Origin: Alishewanella tabrizica
GTDB lineage: Bacteria; Pseudomonadota; Gammaproteobacteria; Enterobacterales; Alteromonadaceae
Assembly (NCBI RefSeq): GCF_014652375.1
Contig: NZ_BMYR01000006.1
Coordinates: forward strand, 1 to 64,000
Length of the DNA: 64,000 bases
Reading direction: 5' to 3'
The position numbers and the translations under genes were made by a program. This document shows, piece after piece, positions 55,967 through 64,000 of this stretch. The stretch's first letter is position 1; each line of letters opens with the position of its first letter. Below the pieces are notes generated by a model, which ran no database searches, was not told where the DNA came from, and saw nothing but the letters and a program-made list of their open reading frames with translations.

Positions 55967-57001
55967 TTAGCGATTTAGCTGGTTTAATAACATTGCGCGA
56001 AGTTGCCGTGCGTGTAACTCATCCAACTGACCTAATACGCCTTGCGCAGCCGGGGGAATATGCGCCGCAGCATGTTCGGGGGCGTCGAAAATATAATAAT
56101 TCAAGATGGCTTGCCACGCTTTGCGCTCATGCGGCGGCTTATCCCGCAAACAGAGTAAGGCGTGGTAAAGCAGGGTCATACCCGAACCGGTGTAGCGCGG
56201 TGCGCGGCTCCACCAATAATTAATAAGGATATTAAACGGCGATAATGCCTCTACCTGATGCCACCACATACTGGGTAAATACAATGCGTCACCGCTGTCT
56301 AATTCCGCAACGTAGGCCGCGGCCATAGCATCGGGGAAATGTGGAAAGCGATCTAAATCGGGTTGATCAAAATCGACCATACTGATCATTTGCCCCCCTG
56401 GCGTCGGTGCCATCGGGCCTGGATACAGGTTGGCAATTTGCTCAGGTGGAAATAACGTGAAACGTCGCTGCCCCATGATACAACAGGCGATATTTTCAGA
56501 AGTGTCGAAATGGCATGCTGCCACAGACCGATTACCTAACCAAATACTTACGCGATCGGGCGTAATGAACTCACCTGCAACGGCGCCTGGTATCTGTAAA
56601 CGTTGGTGATCGGGTAAGTCTGGAAAATGACTTCGAAGTAAATTAGAGGCAACATAAATTGACGGGGGCGCAGCCAGCTCATACCAGTCTAACATCGACT
56701 GCAATACCTCGGTGATCTGCCCTAAGCGAATATCGAAGTTAAGCTGGGTCGCATCATCATTATAAAAGTAACGGCCTTTATGTTGAGGCTCGCCTTGAAA
56801 TATTTGCGTTGCTTGGCCGTTGTAATAATGCCGTAAATACGCAGCCACTTTACTTGGACCAGCACTAGACAGAGTAACCAAAGGCCAATCACGAACTAAG
56901 CCTTTGAGTACAACAGGTTGATCACTTTGCAATATCTCTGCCGGGATCTGGTTCGGTTCGCAATCTGTGATGATCCGACACGGTGTAAGATTAGGTGGCA
57001 T
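55967..57001 (-). CDS. JmjC/cupin-like Fe(II)/2-oxoglutarate oxygenase family protein
   Basis: 344 residues from ATG 57001; a start at 57043 is in frame, but would overlap sapC by 53 bases instead of 11. Cupin_8 fold with metal-binding H164-x-D166 in CHFDTSENI and distal H248 in SMWWHQVE, so it should hold iron. VSIWLGNRSV and GQRRFTLFPPEQ match the protein-hydroxylase (FIH/JmjC) class. Lies between sapC and the halogenase gene. Substrate unknown. Confidence 0.85.
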   Translation of the reverse strand: MPPNLTPCRIITDCEPNQIPAEILQSDQPVVLKGLVRDWPLVTLSSAGPSKVAAYLRHYYNGQATQIFQGEPQHKGRYFYNDDATQLNFDIRLGQITEVLQSMLDWYELAAPPSIYVASNLLRSHFPDLPDHQRLQIPGAVAGEFITPDRVSIWLGNRSVAACHFDTSENIACCIMGQRRFTLFPPEQIANLYPGPMAPTPGGQMISMVDFDQPDLDRFPHFPDAMAAAYVAELDSGDALYLPSMWWHQVEALSPFNILINYWWSRAPRYTGSGMTLLYHALLCLRDKPPHERKAWQAILNYYIFDAPEHAAAHIPPAAQGVLGQLDELHARQLRAMLLNQLNR

Positions 57002-57737
57002 GATATGTGTTTGCCGCCAATAACCGTTGGTTTTTGCGTTCAATCAGGTCAGAAATATGAAACATCGAGTTTAGCATCGCAAAGGCAAGCTGCAAAAACC
57101 CTGCGCTATGTAAAGACGCTAGCGCTGTGCTTGATAATGCGGCCAAGGCATCGGCATCGATACTGTAATTACCGGTTAAACGATGTTTTTCACCATTATG
57201 CAGTTCATAATCAATATTAATGGGTTGCAATAATTGCCATTGTTGCAGGGTGTTAAACAGCGAGGGAGCCAGGCTCAATCCTTGCTGAATGCGATCTAAT
57301 AGCGCAGTGATATGCAGCAAATACGGGCTGTTCCCCCCTTCTGCTAGAAACAATGGCTGGCCATCTTGTATGCTAACTTTAGGGTGTTGGCAATCGATAT
57401 GGACTACCGGCTCACGGTGCGCGCCGTGTTGTTGAAAACCAATACGAAATGGACCTTTCGCTAACATGGCTGGGATTGTGCGTGCATCCCAACCATAGGG
57501 TGCGTTGCTATCGAGATAGAGATTTTCATCGGCAGCCAAGCCGAGTAATGCCACGGCATAAAAGCTGTTTGTGTCGGCATTGTGTCTTACAACAAGCGGG
57601 TATTCATGCTGCAGCGCTAAAAATTCGGTAGGGAAAACCGGAATACTGCTGAGGTTATCGCCATAGTGTGTGCTGAAATAATGTCGCACTTTCGTCTGAT
57701 GATGATCAAGATTATTCAATAGTTGAAACTGGCTCAT
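56991..57737 (-). CDS. SapC family protein
   Basis: 248 residues without signal peptide or TM. FPTEFLALQHEYPLVVRHNADTNSFYAVALLG and the GPFRIGFQ core identify the SapC domain (named after a Campylobacter surface-layer gene). The biochemical role is unknown. In Caulobacter and Alteromonadales it recurs beside TonB receptors and halogenase-like proteins. It is the first gene after the receptor, behind a 14-bp perfect hairpin, and overlaps the cupin gene by 11 bp. Confidence 0.85.
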   Translation of the reverse strand: MSQFQLLNNLDHHQTKVRHYFSTHYGDNLSSIPVFPTEFLALQHEYPLVVRHNADTNSFYAVALLGLAADENLYLDSNAPYGWDARTIPAMLAKGPFRIGFQQHGAHREPVVHIDCQHPKVSIQDGQPLFLAEGGNSPYLLHITALLDRIQQGLSLAPSLFNTLQQWQLLQPINIDYELHNGEKHRLTGNYSIDADALAALSSTALASLHSAGFLQLAFAMLNSMFHISDLIERKNQRLLAANTYHAT

Positions 57738-57775
57738 CTAGAGCTCCTATCGAGTGGCTTTAAGCAGGATTTGAT

Positions 57776-57816
57776 AGCACAAACTAAACCCATTTAATAC
57801 CTGTTTAGTTTGTGCT
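57776..57816 (-). terminator. Perfect 14-bp hairpin between the TonB receptor and sapC
   Basis: AGCACAAACTAAAC and GTTTAGTTTGTGCT flank a 13-nt loop. Placed 60 bp past the receptor stop and 40 bp before sapC, with no T run; it may act as a leaky terminator or protect the receptor mRNA, giving more receptor than downstream enzymes. Confidence 0.6.
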
Positions 57817-57875
57817 GATGTCATACCTTACGACTGATTGGCCGCCAATAACCCGGCCAGTGAGTCTATCCTAGC

Positions 57876-60800
57876 TTAAAAATCGTAACGTAGGCCTAAT
57901 TGATAACGTGGTCCTAGCTCCGTTAAATACCACATCATGGCCTCATTCCGAGCATGCGAGCGACTGTTTTCACCTGTTAAGTTAATCACTTCTGCAAAAA
58001 CAGTGAACTGCGGATTTATATCGTAACTCACGTTCACATCAATCTGCCAGTAAGCCTCTTCGTAACGCGGGTTATTCGAGCCGCCTTTGTTAATTTCAGC
58101 TAAGTATTTATCACGCCAGTTCCAGGCAATCCGCGCTTGCCAGCTATCTTTTTCATAAATACCAATTAAGTTTGCGGTGTCACTTAACCCAAGCAAGGCA
58201 AACTGCGATTGATTCGGATCGGCGTTATTGTTAAACCCAATGTCGCCGCGCACAATGGTGTAGTTAGCTTGTGCGCCAAAACCGCTCTCGCCAAAGAAGT
58301 GCTGAATGGCAAACTCAGCGCCGTATATCTTCGCCGCACGATTGTTATCTGGCGTATTGGTACGGAATATCATTTCTGGGTCGGCATCGGTTGCCCGTAA
58401 ATCAAAGCCTGGATTACTGGCTAAGAAATCAATTTGCTCTTGCGTACCGGTAAATTGTGGATTGGCACCATAGCGGGCAATCATATCAGGATGATTGCGG
58501 TACTCGTTAAATGCCATCATGGCAAATAAATAGGTATCGTCTAATGGGAAGCCCGCATCGCGAACCGCTTGCGCTGCAGCTAATGCACGTGGACCGCCTG
58601 TGACATCTCTAATACCGAGTAAGGGCTGATCGACTTGGCGGCTACCAATAAAGTTAACCACATCTTTTTGAAAGACGCCGGCCGACATATAACTAAAGGG
58701 ATTGTAATACCATTCTAACGACATATCATAGTTAGTCGACTCTAACGGCAGTAGCGCTGGATTTGAAGCATTCGCGGTGGGCTGGGCACCGAGCAAGGTA
58801 GAACCGCCGCCGCCGCCAAAGTTAGAAGCCGATACGCCTAAATTACCTAAACCAGCGCGGGCAATGGTTTTGCTAAACGAGAAACGGCTGATGAGATCGT
58901 CGCTTAAATGTAAGCTGACATCTAAGCTAGGTAATAAATAATCATAATCGTTTTTAGCATTCGCCGGCATAGGCGGTACAGATGAATCCACATAGGCATA
59001 AATATCGTTGTTATCTTCCCATTGGAAGTATACGGGACTGACCAACGAGCTTGATTCAGACTCGGTTTTTTCATAGCGTAAACCGGTTAGCACGTCAAAA
59101 GGCATACCACCTAGCTCGCCGCCTAAGGCTACTTGAAAATACACCGCCATGGTGTCTTCTTGTACAATATTATCAAAGGATAATGCGCTTTCTACGCTGG
59201 TTGGGATACCTGGATACAGCGCCAACGCCGCATCATAAAGGGCTCGTGGATCGGCAATAAATCCATAGCCGCCTGCTCTAACCGGATAATCTTTAAACTC
59301 CCCAGGTAAATCGAAAGGCTGAATTAAATCGCCAAACTCGCCAGGGTTATTAACGTTCCAGTTACCCAGCGCAATGTTATTGCCCGCAGTTTGAATAGAG
59401 CGCGATTCCATTTTTCGCATCTCAGCACCAAAGTCAAAACGCCCATCGTTTAGCTCATACACCGCGTCCAGCTTAAGCTGTTTAATTTTACTTTCTTGGC
59501 TGGCATTACGAATACGCGCAATCGATGACCCAACATCTCCAGCATCGACTATGCCGTTGGCATTGGCGCCTTTACCCGGTGTTCTGTCGTCATACACGTT
59601 TTGGTAAGTGGGTAAAGTCGAACCAAAAAACCACTCGCGAGAGGTAACAATAGGCGCGCCTAAGCCCACGGCCAATTCACCAGAGTTGCGCGGTCCAGTG
59701 CCACGGCTATACATTTCTGAACTGTGGCCATCTAATAATAGGGTAAGAGAATCATTCACTTGGTATTCAAAATTGATACCAGCAGACTTCAAGGTGTTGG
59801 TTTGTTCTCGCCATTGTTGCTCATACCCTTCATCCACTGCACCAGAATAGACTTCCTGAATATAAGAGGGGATTTTCACCGTGTTATTGTCAAACTCTAC
59901 GACGCGGGTGTTACCGCCCGTTTGCATCCAGTTGCCTACTTCACCGCGGTGTTCCACTAAATTATTTTCTGCAAAGGTATAATCTGCTGTGGCGGTAAAG
60001 TTATCGCGGGGGCGAAATTGCAGCGTCAGTTGGGCATTGTCACGCTCACGTTCTGTGTTAGAAAAGGCGTAACGAATATCATTCGGTCGCGCGTATAACT
60101 GTCCTTGCGCAGGGGCATTAATCACCTGGGTGTTTTCATTATTCCAAGTACGATCAGGATCAGCAATATCATCCCAATAGGCGACTTGCCAATCATTGAC
60201 GGTAGCTCCGGTATAACCAGAATCACGCTTTTGATGGCTAGCTGATAAGCTTACGCCAAATTTACCATCATCTAATGTATGGCTGAAGATGCCAGACAGC
60301 TCGGGCGTTATGTTTGCGCCCGTCCGGTTGGTGGTATCGTGTACCCCTTTAATCCCAACGCTAGCAACCGTTTCTTGCGTATCCAAAGGCCGTGCGGTTT
60401 TTACGTTTAACGTGGCCCCAATCCCGCCGGTTGCAATATTGGCTTTACCGGTTTTATACACTTCTACGGCACGAATACTTTCAGAGGCTAAATTTGAGAA
60501 ATCAAATGCCCTTGAGCTACCCCCTCGGGTTGAGCCGTCAGCGCCAGAGCCTGCACCATAAGTAGTGGCTGATGGCATAGTGCGGCCATTTAGCGTGACC
60601 ATATTATTGTCAGCACCAAAGCCGCGTACGGTGACCTCAGCGCCTTCGCCATTATTACGGCTTATCGAAACACCCGTAATCCGTTGCAATGATTCTGCTA
60701 AGTTAGTATCTGGAAATTTACCAATGTCCTCAGCCGAAATAGCATCCACTACACCCATCGATAAACGCTTGATGGAGGCGGCCTCTTGCATACTGGAGCG

Positions 60801-61016
60801 CACACCGCGCACCATAATCACTTCGACACCGGTTGTCTCGGTATCGGCATCTGCTGCCGCTTCTTGGGCGTAAGCGGGTAGTCCGGCGGCACTGGCCAGT
60901 AGGACTGAGATGGTTTTGGCGAGGAGGGTTTTGCTAAAAAAACGCTGGGATAAAGCAGTTCTGCTGCCTGCCGCAGGGGCATGGCTCGAACGGGGTAACG
61001 CTGCTGGGTGTTTCAT
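57876..61016 (-). CDS. TonB-dependent receptor (Xanthomonas/Caulobacter type, TIGR01782)
   Basis: 1046 residues. Long N-terminus with a signal peptide ending PAYAQE, a plug domain (GVEVIMVRGVRSSMQEA, FPDTNLAESLQRITGVSISR, VTVRGFGADNNMVTLNGR) and a 22-strand barrel ending in YQLGLRYDF. These receptors import complex carbohydrates across the outer membrane. The TonB box is probably VEVIMVRG. Next to the xylan locus and coupled to SapC, cupin and halogenase genes; xylo-oligosaccharide uptake is an inference from place, not shown. Confidence 0.92.
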   Translation of the reverse strand: MKHPAALPRSSHAPAAGSRTALSQRFFSKTLLAKTISVLLASAAGLPAYAQEAAADADTETTGVEVIMVRGVRSSMQEAASIKRLSMGVVDAISAEDIGKFPDTNLAESLQRITGVSISRNNGEGAEVTVRGFGADNNMVTLNGRTMPSATTYGAGSGADGSTRGGSSRAFDFSNLASESIRAVEVYKTGKANIATGGIGATLNVKTARPLDTQETVASVGIKGVHDTTNRTGANITPELSGIFSHTLDDGKFGVSLSASHQKRDSGYTGATVNDWQVAYWDDIADPDRTWNNENTQVINAPAQGQLYARPNDIRYAFSNTERERDNAQLTLQFRPRDNFTATADYTFAENNLVEHRGEVGNWMQTGGNTRVVEFDNNTVKIPSYIQEVYSGAVDEGYEQQWREQTNTLKSAGINFEYQVNDSLTLLLDGHSSEMYSRGTGPRNSGELAVGLGAPIVTSREWFFGSTLPTYQNVYDDRTPGKGANANGIVDAGDVGSSIARIRNASQESKIKQLKLDAVYELNDGRFDFGAEMRKMESRSIQTAGNNIALGNWNVNNPGEFGDLIQPFDLPGEFKDYPVRAGGYGFIADPRALYDAALALYPGIPTSVESALSFDNIVQEDTMAVYFQVALGGELGGMPFDVLTGLRYEKTESESSSLVSPVYFQWEDNNDIYAYVDSSVPPMPANAKNDYDYLLPSLDVSLHLSDDLISRFSFSKTIARAGLGNLGVSASNFGGGGGSTLLGAQPTANASNPALLPLESTNYDMSLEWYYNPFSYMSAGVFQKDVVNFIGSRQVDQPLLGIRDVTGGPRALAAAQAVRDAGFPLDDTYLFAMMAFNEYRNHPDMIARYGANPQFTGTQEQIDFLASNPGFDLRATDADPEMIFRTNTPDNNRAAKIYGAEFAIQHFFGESGFGAQANYTIVRGDIGFNNNADPNQSQFALLGLSDTANLIGIYEKDSWQARIAWNWRDKYLAEINKGGSNNPRYEEAYWQIDVNVSYDINPQFTVFAEVINLTGENSRSHARNEAMMWYLTELGPRYQLGLRYDF

Positions 61017-61405
61017 TGAATGTATGTCCCCTTGAGAATTTTTTAATAATTATGTGTATCAAACAATTGGGCCGAAACACTGTCTTTAGGGCACGTTATT
61101 AGAATGTCTCGGCAGTATGGTTTGTTTAGAGGGTGAGCAGTTTTTTACAGGCGGTTACTGTATAACTTTTCAGCCTTTCGACCTCATTGTAGTAAGCTTA
61201 CTGCGATAGGGAAGTTGTCAAAATACGTTACCTTTTTGCTTTTTTTCATATTCAGCAAAAGCCCTGTTAGAAAAAGTACGTCGCTTGCACATGAAAGCGT
61301 TAAATGCGCTGCCATAACGTTGTAGATAATAAGGGTAAATAGGATGCAATTTGGCGTAGCAAGAATAACAGGCGTATTAAGTGCAACAGAGAACATGGGA
61401 TAAAC

Positions 61406-61437
61406 AGGAAAATAGGAAAACAGGAAAACAGGAAAAC
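61406..61437 (+). repeat. 8-bp tandem repeat AGGAAAAY, four copies
   Basis: AGGAAAAT once and AGGAAAAC three times in direct succession, followed by a partial copy. Non-coding, about 390 bp upstream of the TonB receptor. Confidence 0.9.
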
Positions 61438-61499
61438 AGGGACAGAGGGTGCAACTAGGGAAAGTAGCAGTCATTAGGGCTAAGCCGCTGAGCAAGGGC

Positions 61500-61525
61500 A
61501 AAAATAGCCGGCGCAAGCGCCGGCT
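61500..61525 (-). terminator. Terminator of malQ
   Basis: AGCCGGCG-CAAG-CGCCGGCT stem (61506-61525) followed on the minus strand by ATTTTTG. Confidence 0.92.
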
Positions 61526-61532
61526 CTAAGTA

Positions 61533-63671
61533 TTATTGTCGCGCGTGTTTTATCTCAGCCATAAGTTGCAACACGTCGCCGCGTTGTAAAATGGTGTCAA
61601 TATTTTCGGGTAACTTACGACGCCAATTGGGGTACTCAGTGCTAGTGCCAGGAATATTCACTGGGGTATCTAACAGCACTAAATCTTCTAATTGATAAGC
61701 AAATAACTGCGCCGGCGTGGCCGCAGTATACAAATGGCAGGCTTTAACTAAGCTTGCTGCATCAGGCACTACCAAACGAAGATGTTGTTGTAAAAGCTGT
61801 TTTTCGTCTTTGCGTAGATTATGTAAATTGTCTGCTACAGCAGGGCTTGGAAAGAGATCGAGCTTATGCCGTAAAGCTAAATCGTGCTCTTGCCAAAAAC
61901 CAATCAGGGTAGGCATATCATGGGTAGTCACTGTCGCTAACGCCTGTGGCGGATAGGTTTGATCCCGATGCTGATAACTCCCCTGTTTCTGTTCTAACAT
62001 AAATACGCGATACGATAACACTTGATAACGCTGCATCAGCTCACTAATCGCCACAGGCACGGTGCCTAAATCTTCGCCAATCACAATACAATGATTACGC
62101 TGGCTCTCTAAGGCGAGTATGGCAAACAAGGCTTCAGCAGGCATACCAATATAGGCACCTTGCGTCGCATCCGCGCCCAGCGGACAACACCAGAGTCTCA
62201 ACAAGGCCATCACATGATCTAAACGTAATGCACCTGCGTTGCGCATATTCGCGCGGATCAAAGCAATAAAAGGTTGAAACGCTTTTTGACGCAGCGTAAC
62301 AGGGTTATAGGCTAATAATCCCCAATTCTGGCCCTTCGGTGCCATAATATCTGGCGGCGCCCCAACGCTGAGATCCAGTAAAAAGTCTTCAGGCGCCGCC
62401 CAACTTTCGGCACTACTGCGGCTCGTTCCTACCGCCACATCACAATACAAGCCAATCGCCATACCTTGTTTACGGCATTCTGCTTTTACATCAGCTAATT
62501 GCTGTTGTGCTAACCATTGCAAATAGAGATGTTGTTCAATCTGTGCGGCATGTTCTGCAGCAAATTGTTTAACTGCCGGGCTATCGGGGGTTTGATAGGC
62601 TGCAGGGAAGTTTTGCCAGGCCGCCATACTGTGATCTTGCCAGAATAAATGACCTTGCAACACTTTAAACAGAGCCATTTGCTGTAAGCTGGCGCCACCT
62701 TCTTGCACAAAATCACGAAACATCCGTGCTCTAGCGGTATTCTGTGCTAATTCCTGTTGCACAAAATGTTGATACAGTAGCTCAGCAACTTCTGCTTTTA
62801 ACGCGGCGACGGCGGGATAGTCGACATCGCTGGCGGCACGGCAATGTGATAATTGTTGTTGAAAGCGCTCACTGGCGACGAGGTGTTGCGCTGCCGCGCA
62901 GTGCATAAATTCGAGTGTCTCATCTAAAGCAACGTACAGGGTATTGAGCCATAACCGACTGTTTGGACTGTATGGACTACAATCTTGAGGAAGCAGTGGG
63001 TATAACGCATGCAGCGGATTTAAGCCAATAAAGTCATTGCCTTGAGCTGCAAGTGGCGCCACCATATTTTTTAAGTCAGCAAAGTCGCCCATCCCCCAGT
63101 TCCGCGAAGAACGAACAGCATACAGCTGAATCGCCGGGCCCATGGTTTTATGCAAAATCGCGCTATCATGTAATTGGAAACAGCGCGCGGGGCTGATGAT
63201 AATCTGTTGATTCAGGCGTTGCTTACCATCTGTAAGCGTTAGCTGATGATAGCCTGCGGCTAATGCCGCAGTAAGTGGCACGTCAAAAGCTAAGATAGTG
63301 CCTTCAGCCCCGTCATATTGCGCCACGATATCTTTAGGTTGAAGTAGCACCTCGCCTTGCAGCACGCCCCCCTGTTCTTGGGTGATTACCCATTGCCATT
63401 CGCTGCTTGCGTCATTTGCGGACAATTGTAAACGAACGATAAGGGTATTACCTTCAGTACACACTTGCACAGGCGCTAAGCGCTCTAGCCATTGTTGCTG
63501 TTGTAACTGTTGAATATGGTTGGCAATGTGTTGTTCACTGCTTAAATCAAACCCCATTGCACGCAAAATAGCCTGCTGAATAGGCAGTGCAATATGTTCG
63601 GTGTGTCCATTTGCATGCACATAACTCTCTTGCAAGCCCGCTAAATGCGCGAGCTGTTTCAGTTGTTCCAT
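61533..63671 (-). CDS. malQ: 4-alpha-glucanotransferase (amylomaltase, GH77)
   Basis: 712 residues. Moves glucan chains between maltodextrins, releasing glucose. Motifs: YAVRSSRNWGMGDFADL (start of the barrel), DFIGLNPLHAL, GLYCDVAVGTSRSSAE, ALRLDHVMAL (nucleophile Asp), VIGEDLGTVP (acid/base Glu) and VTTHDMPTLIGFW. Length suits bacterial MalQ with an N-terminal beta-sandwich extension. Other maltose genes would lie beyond the right edge. Palindromes upstream suggest regulation. Confidence 0.95.
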   Translation of the reverse strand: MEQLKQLAHLAGLQESYVHANGHTEHIALPIQQAILRAMGFDLSSEQHIANHIQQLQQQQWLERLAPVQVCTEGNTLIVRLQLSANDASSEWQWVITQEQGGVLQGEVLLQPKDIVAQYDGAEGTILAFDVPLTAALAAGYHQLTLTDGKQRLNQQIIISPARCFQLHDSAILHKTMGPAIQLYAVRSSRNWGMGDFADLKNMVAPLAAQGNDFIGLNPLHALYPLLPQDCSPYSPNSRLWLNTLYVALDETLEFMHCAAAQHLVASERFQQQLSHCRAASDVDYPAVAALKAEVAELLYQHFVQQELAQNTARARMFRDFVQEGGASLQQMALFKVLQGHLFWQDHSMAAWQNFPAAYQTPDSPAVKQFAAEHAAQIEQHLYLQWLAQQQLADVKAECRKQGMAIGLYCDVAVGTSRSSAESWAAPEDFLLDLSVGAPPDIMAPKGQNWGLLAYNPVTLRQKAFQPFIALIRANMRNAGALRLDHVMALLRLWCCPLGADATQGAYIGMPAEALFAILALESQRNHCIVIGEDLGTVPVAISELMQRYQVLSYRVFMLEQKQGSYQHRDQTYPPQALATVTTHDMPTLIGFWQEHDLALRHKLDLFPSPAVADNLHNLRKDEKQLLQQHLRLVVPDAASLVKACHLYTAATPAQLFAYQLEDLVLLDTPVNIPGTSTEYPNWRRKLPENIDTILQRGDVLQLMAEIKHARQ

Positions 63672-63774
63672 ATCTCACCTGCTATCTGGGCGGCCTGCGG
63701 TTTGGGCTGCCTGTTATTTTTGCTTGGCGCTATTTCAGACAAGCATAAACAGCCCCCTGCAAATAGGAAACATG

Positions 63775-63790
63775 CTGCATACGTATGCAG
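63775..63790. promoter_or_regulatory. Perfect 16-bp palindrome CTGCATACGTATGCAG near the malQ promoter
   Basis: Complete dyad 104 bp upstream of the malQ start. Shares the core ATACGTAT with the second palindrome at 63944. Typical size for a LacI- or TetR-type operator. Confidence 0.6.
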
Positions 63791-63943
63791 TTTATTTCGG
63801 TGCAAAAAGCCGCATTTTTACTTATTTGTGGGCAACGCTATCCGGTATTAAAAATAGAGCGTGCAGTGCTTGCCTTCTCAATTGCGCACAACAATAGTGC
63901 AGAATACCTCTAGTTTGCACCCTGTCTGTGCGTCTTTTTAGTT

Positions 63944-63959
63944 ATGAATACGTATTCAT
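63944..63959. promoter_or_regulatory. Perfect 16-bp palindrome ATGAATACGTATTCAT
   Basis: Complete dyad 169 bp from the previous palindrome, centre to centre. TGAATACGTATTCA also looks like an operator of a LacI-family maltose regulator, but I cannot confirm the family from this window. It may serve a gene beyond the right edge. Confidence 0.6.
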
Positions 63960-64000
63960 GTTGAGATGATGCTCGAATAAGTTTAATAAATGAGCATGGC

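Larger units (their letters stand above)
61017..61532. other. 516-bp intergenic region upstream of the TonB receptor
   Basis: Contains the receptor promoter region (AGGGGA ribosome site near 61020), an 8-bp tandem repeat (61406-61437) and the malQ terminator (61506-61525). A minus-strand open frame of 110 codons (61184-61516) looks spurious because it translates the short repeat and has no good ribosome site. Confidence 0.6.
63672..64000. other. Upstream region of malQ to the window edge
   Basis: No gene supported. It holds the malQ promoter and the two ATACGTAT palindromes. Confidence 0.6.

Noticed and set aside
61184-61516. Minus-strand 110-codon frame between malQ and the TonB receptor
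   Set aside because: It translates the 8-bp repeat and the edge of the malQ terminator and has no recognisable domain or good ribosome site.
1-64000. CRISPR array, transposase, phage genes or tRNA genes
   Set aside because: None seen on either strand; the repeats found are coding repeats or short non-coding tandems without spacer structure.

Overview
The window looks like the chromosome of a free-living, aquatic gammaproteobacterium of the Alteromonadales/Chromatiaceae type (Rheinheimera- or Alishewanella-like). This is inferred from gene content: a biosynthetic SpeA/SpeE pair, Ohr/OhrR, many secreted metallopeptidases, a large TonB-dependent receptor of the Xanthomonas/Caulobacter type, and a xylan-use locus. 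I see no phage, insertion sequence, CRISPR array, tRNA or rRNA.

Layout. 1-3.2 kb: the 3' part of a giant repetitive surface adhesin. 3.3-10.5 kb: peroxide resistance (ohr/ohrR, divergent), an AcuI-like reductase, an M16 lipoprotein peptidase, two small overlapping genes, and an Nramp-like carrier lacking the usual metal-binding residues. 10.5-13 kb: ilvIH. 13.1-19.4 kb: cnoX (ybbN), a methyltransferase, then a c-di-GMP phosphodiesterase/response regulator with its probable sensor kinase. 19.4-24.3 kb: two tandem YihG-like acyltransferases, then divergent speA and speE. 24.3-32.2 kb: OmpA-like lipoprotein, proB, a chemoreceptor, argA with a candidate ARG box, and a DUF350 / DUF1190 / glutathionylspermidine-synthase-like operon. 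32.4-37.8 kb: M13 peptidase, small outer-membrane barrel, S9 peptidase.

38-54.4 kb is a glucuronoxylan/xylose locus. It has a GH115 alpha-glucuronidase, a GH43 lipoprotein, XylR, xylulokinase, xylose isomerase, a mutarotase and a XylE-like symporter. These are followed by an operon of a GPH oligosaccharide symporter, a cytoplasmic GH43 and an SGNH acetylesterase. Together they remove side groups outside or in the periplasm, import xylose and xylo-oligosaccharides, hydrolyse them inside, and pass xylose to the pentose phosphate pathway. A pair of 20-bp-phased direct repeats ahead of xylA resembles a XylR operator.

54.4-61.0 kb is a TonB receptor / SapC / JmjC-cupin / flavin halogenase operon of unknown biochemical role, probably for outer-membrane glycan uptake given its neighbours. 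61.5-63.7 kb is malQ, preceded by two perfect 16-bp palindromes that share the core ATACGTAT and probably bind one regulator.

The items most worth a second look are the halogenase/cupin/SapC cassette beside the xylan locus, the adhesin's 57-bp repeat array and base-composition mosaic, the Nramp relative without metal ligands, the ATACGTAT palindromes, and the long perfect hairpins in the TonB-receptor operon and the argA leader.
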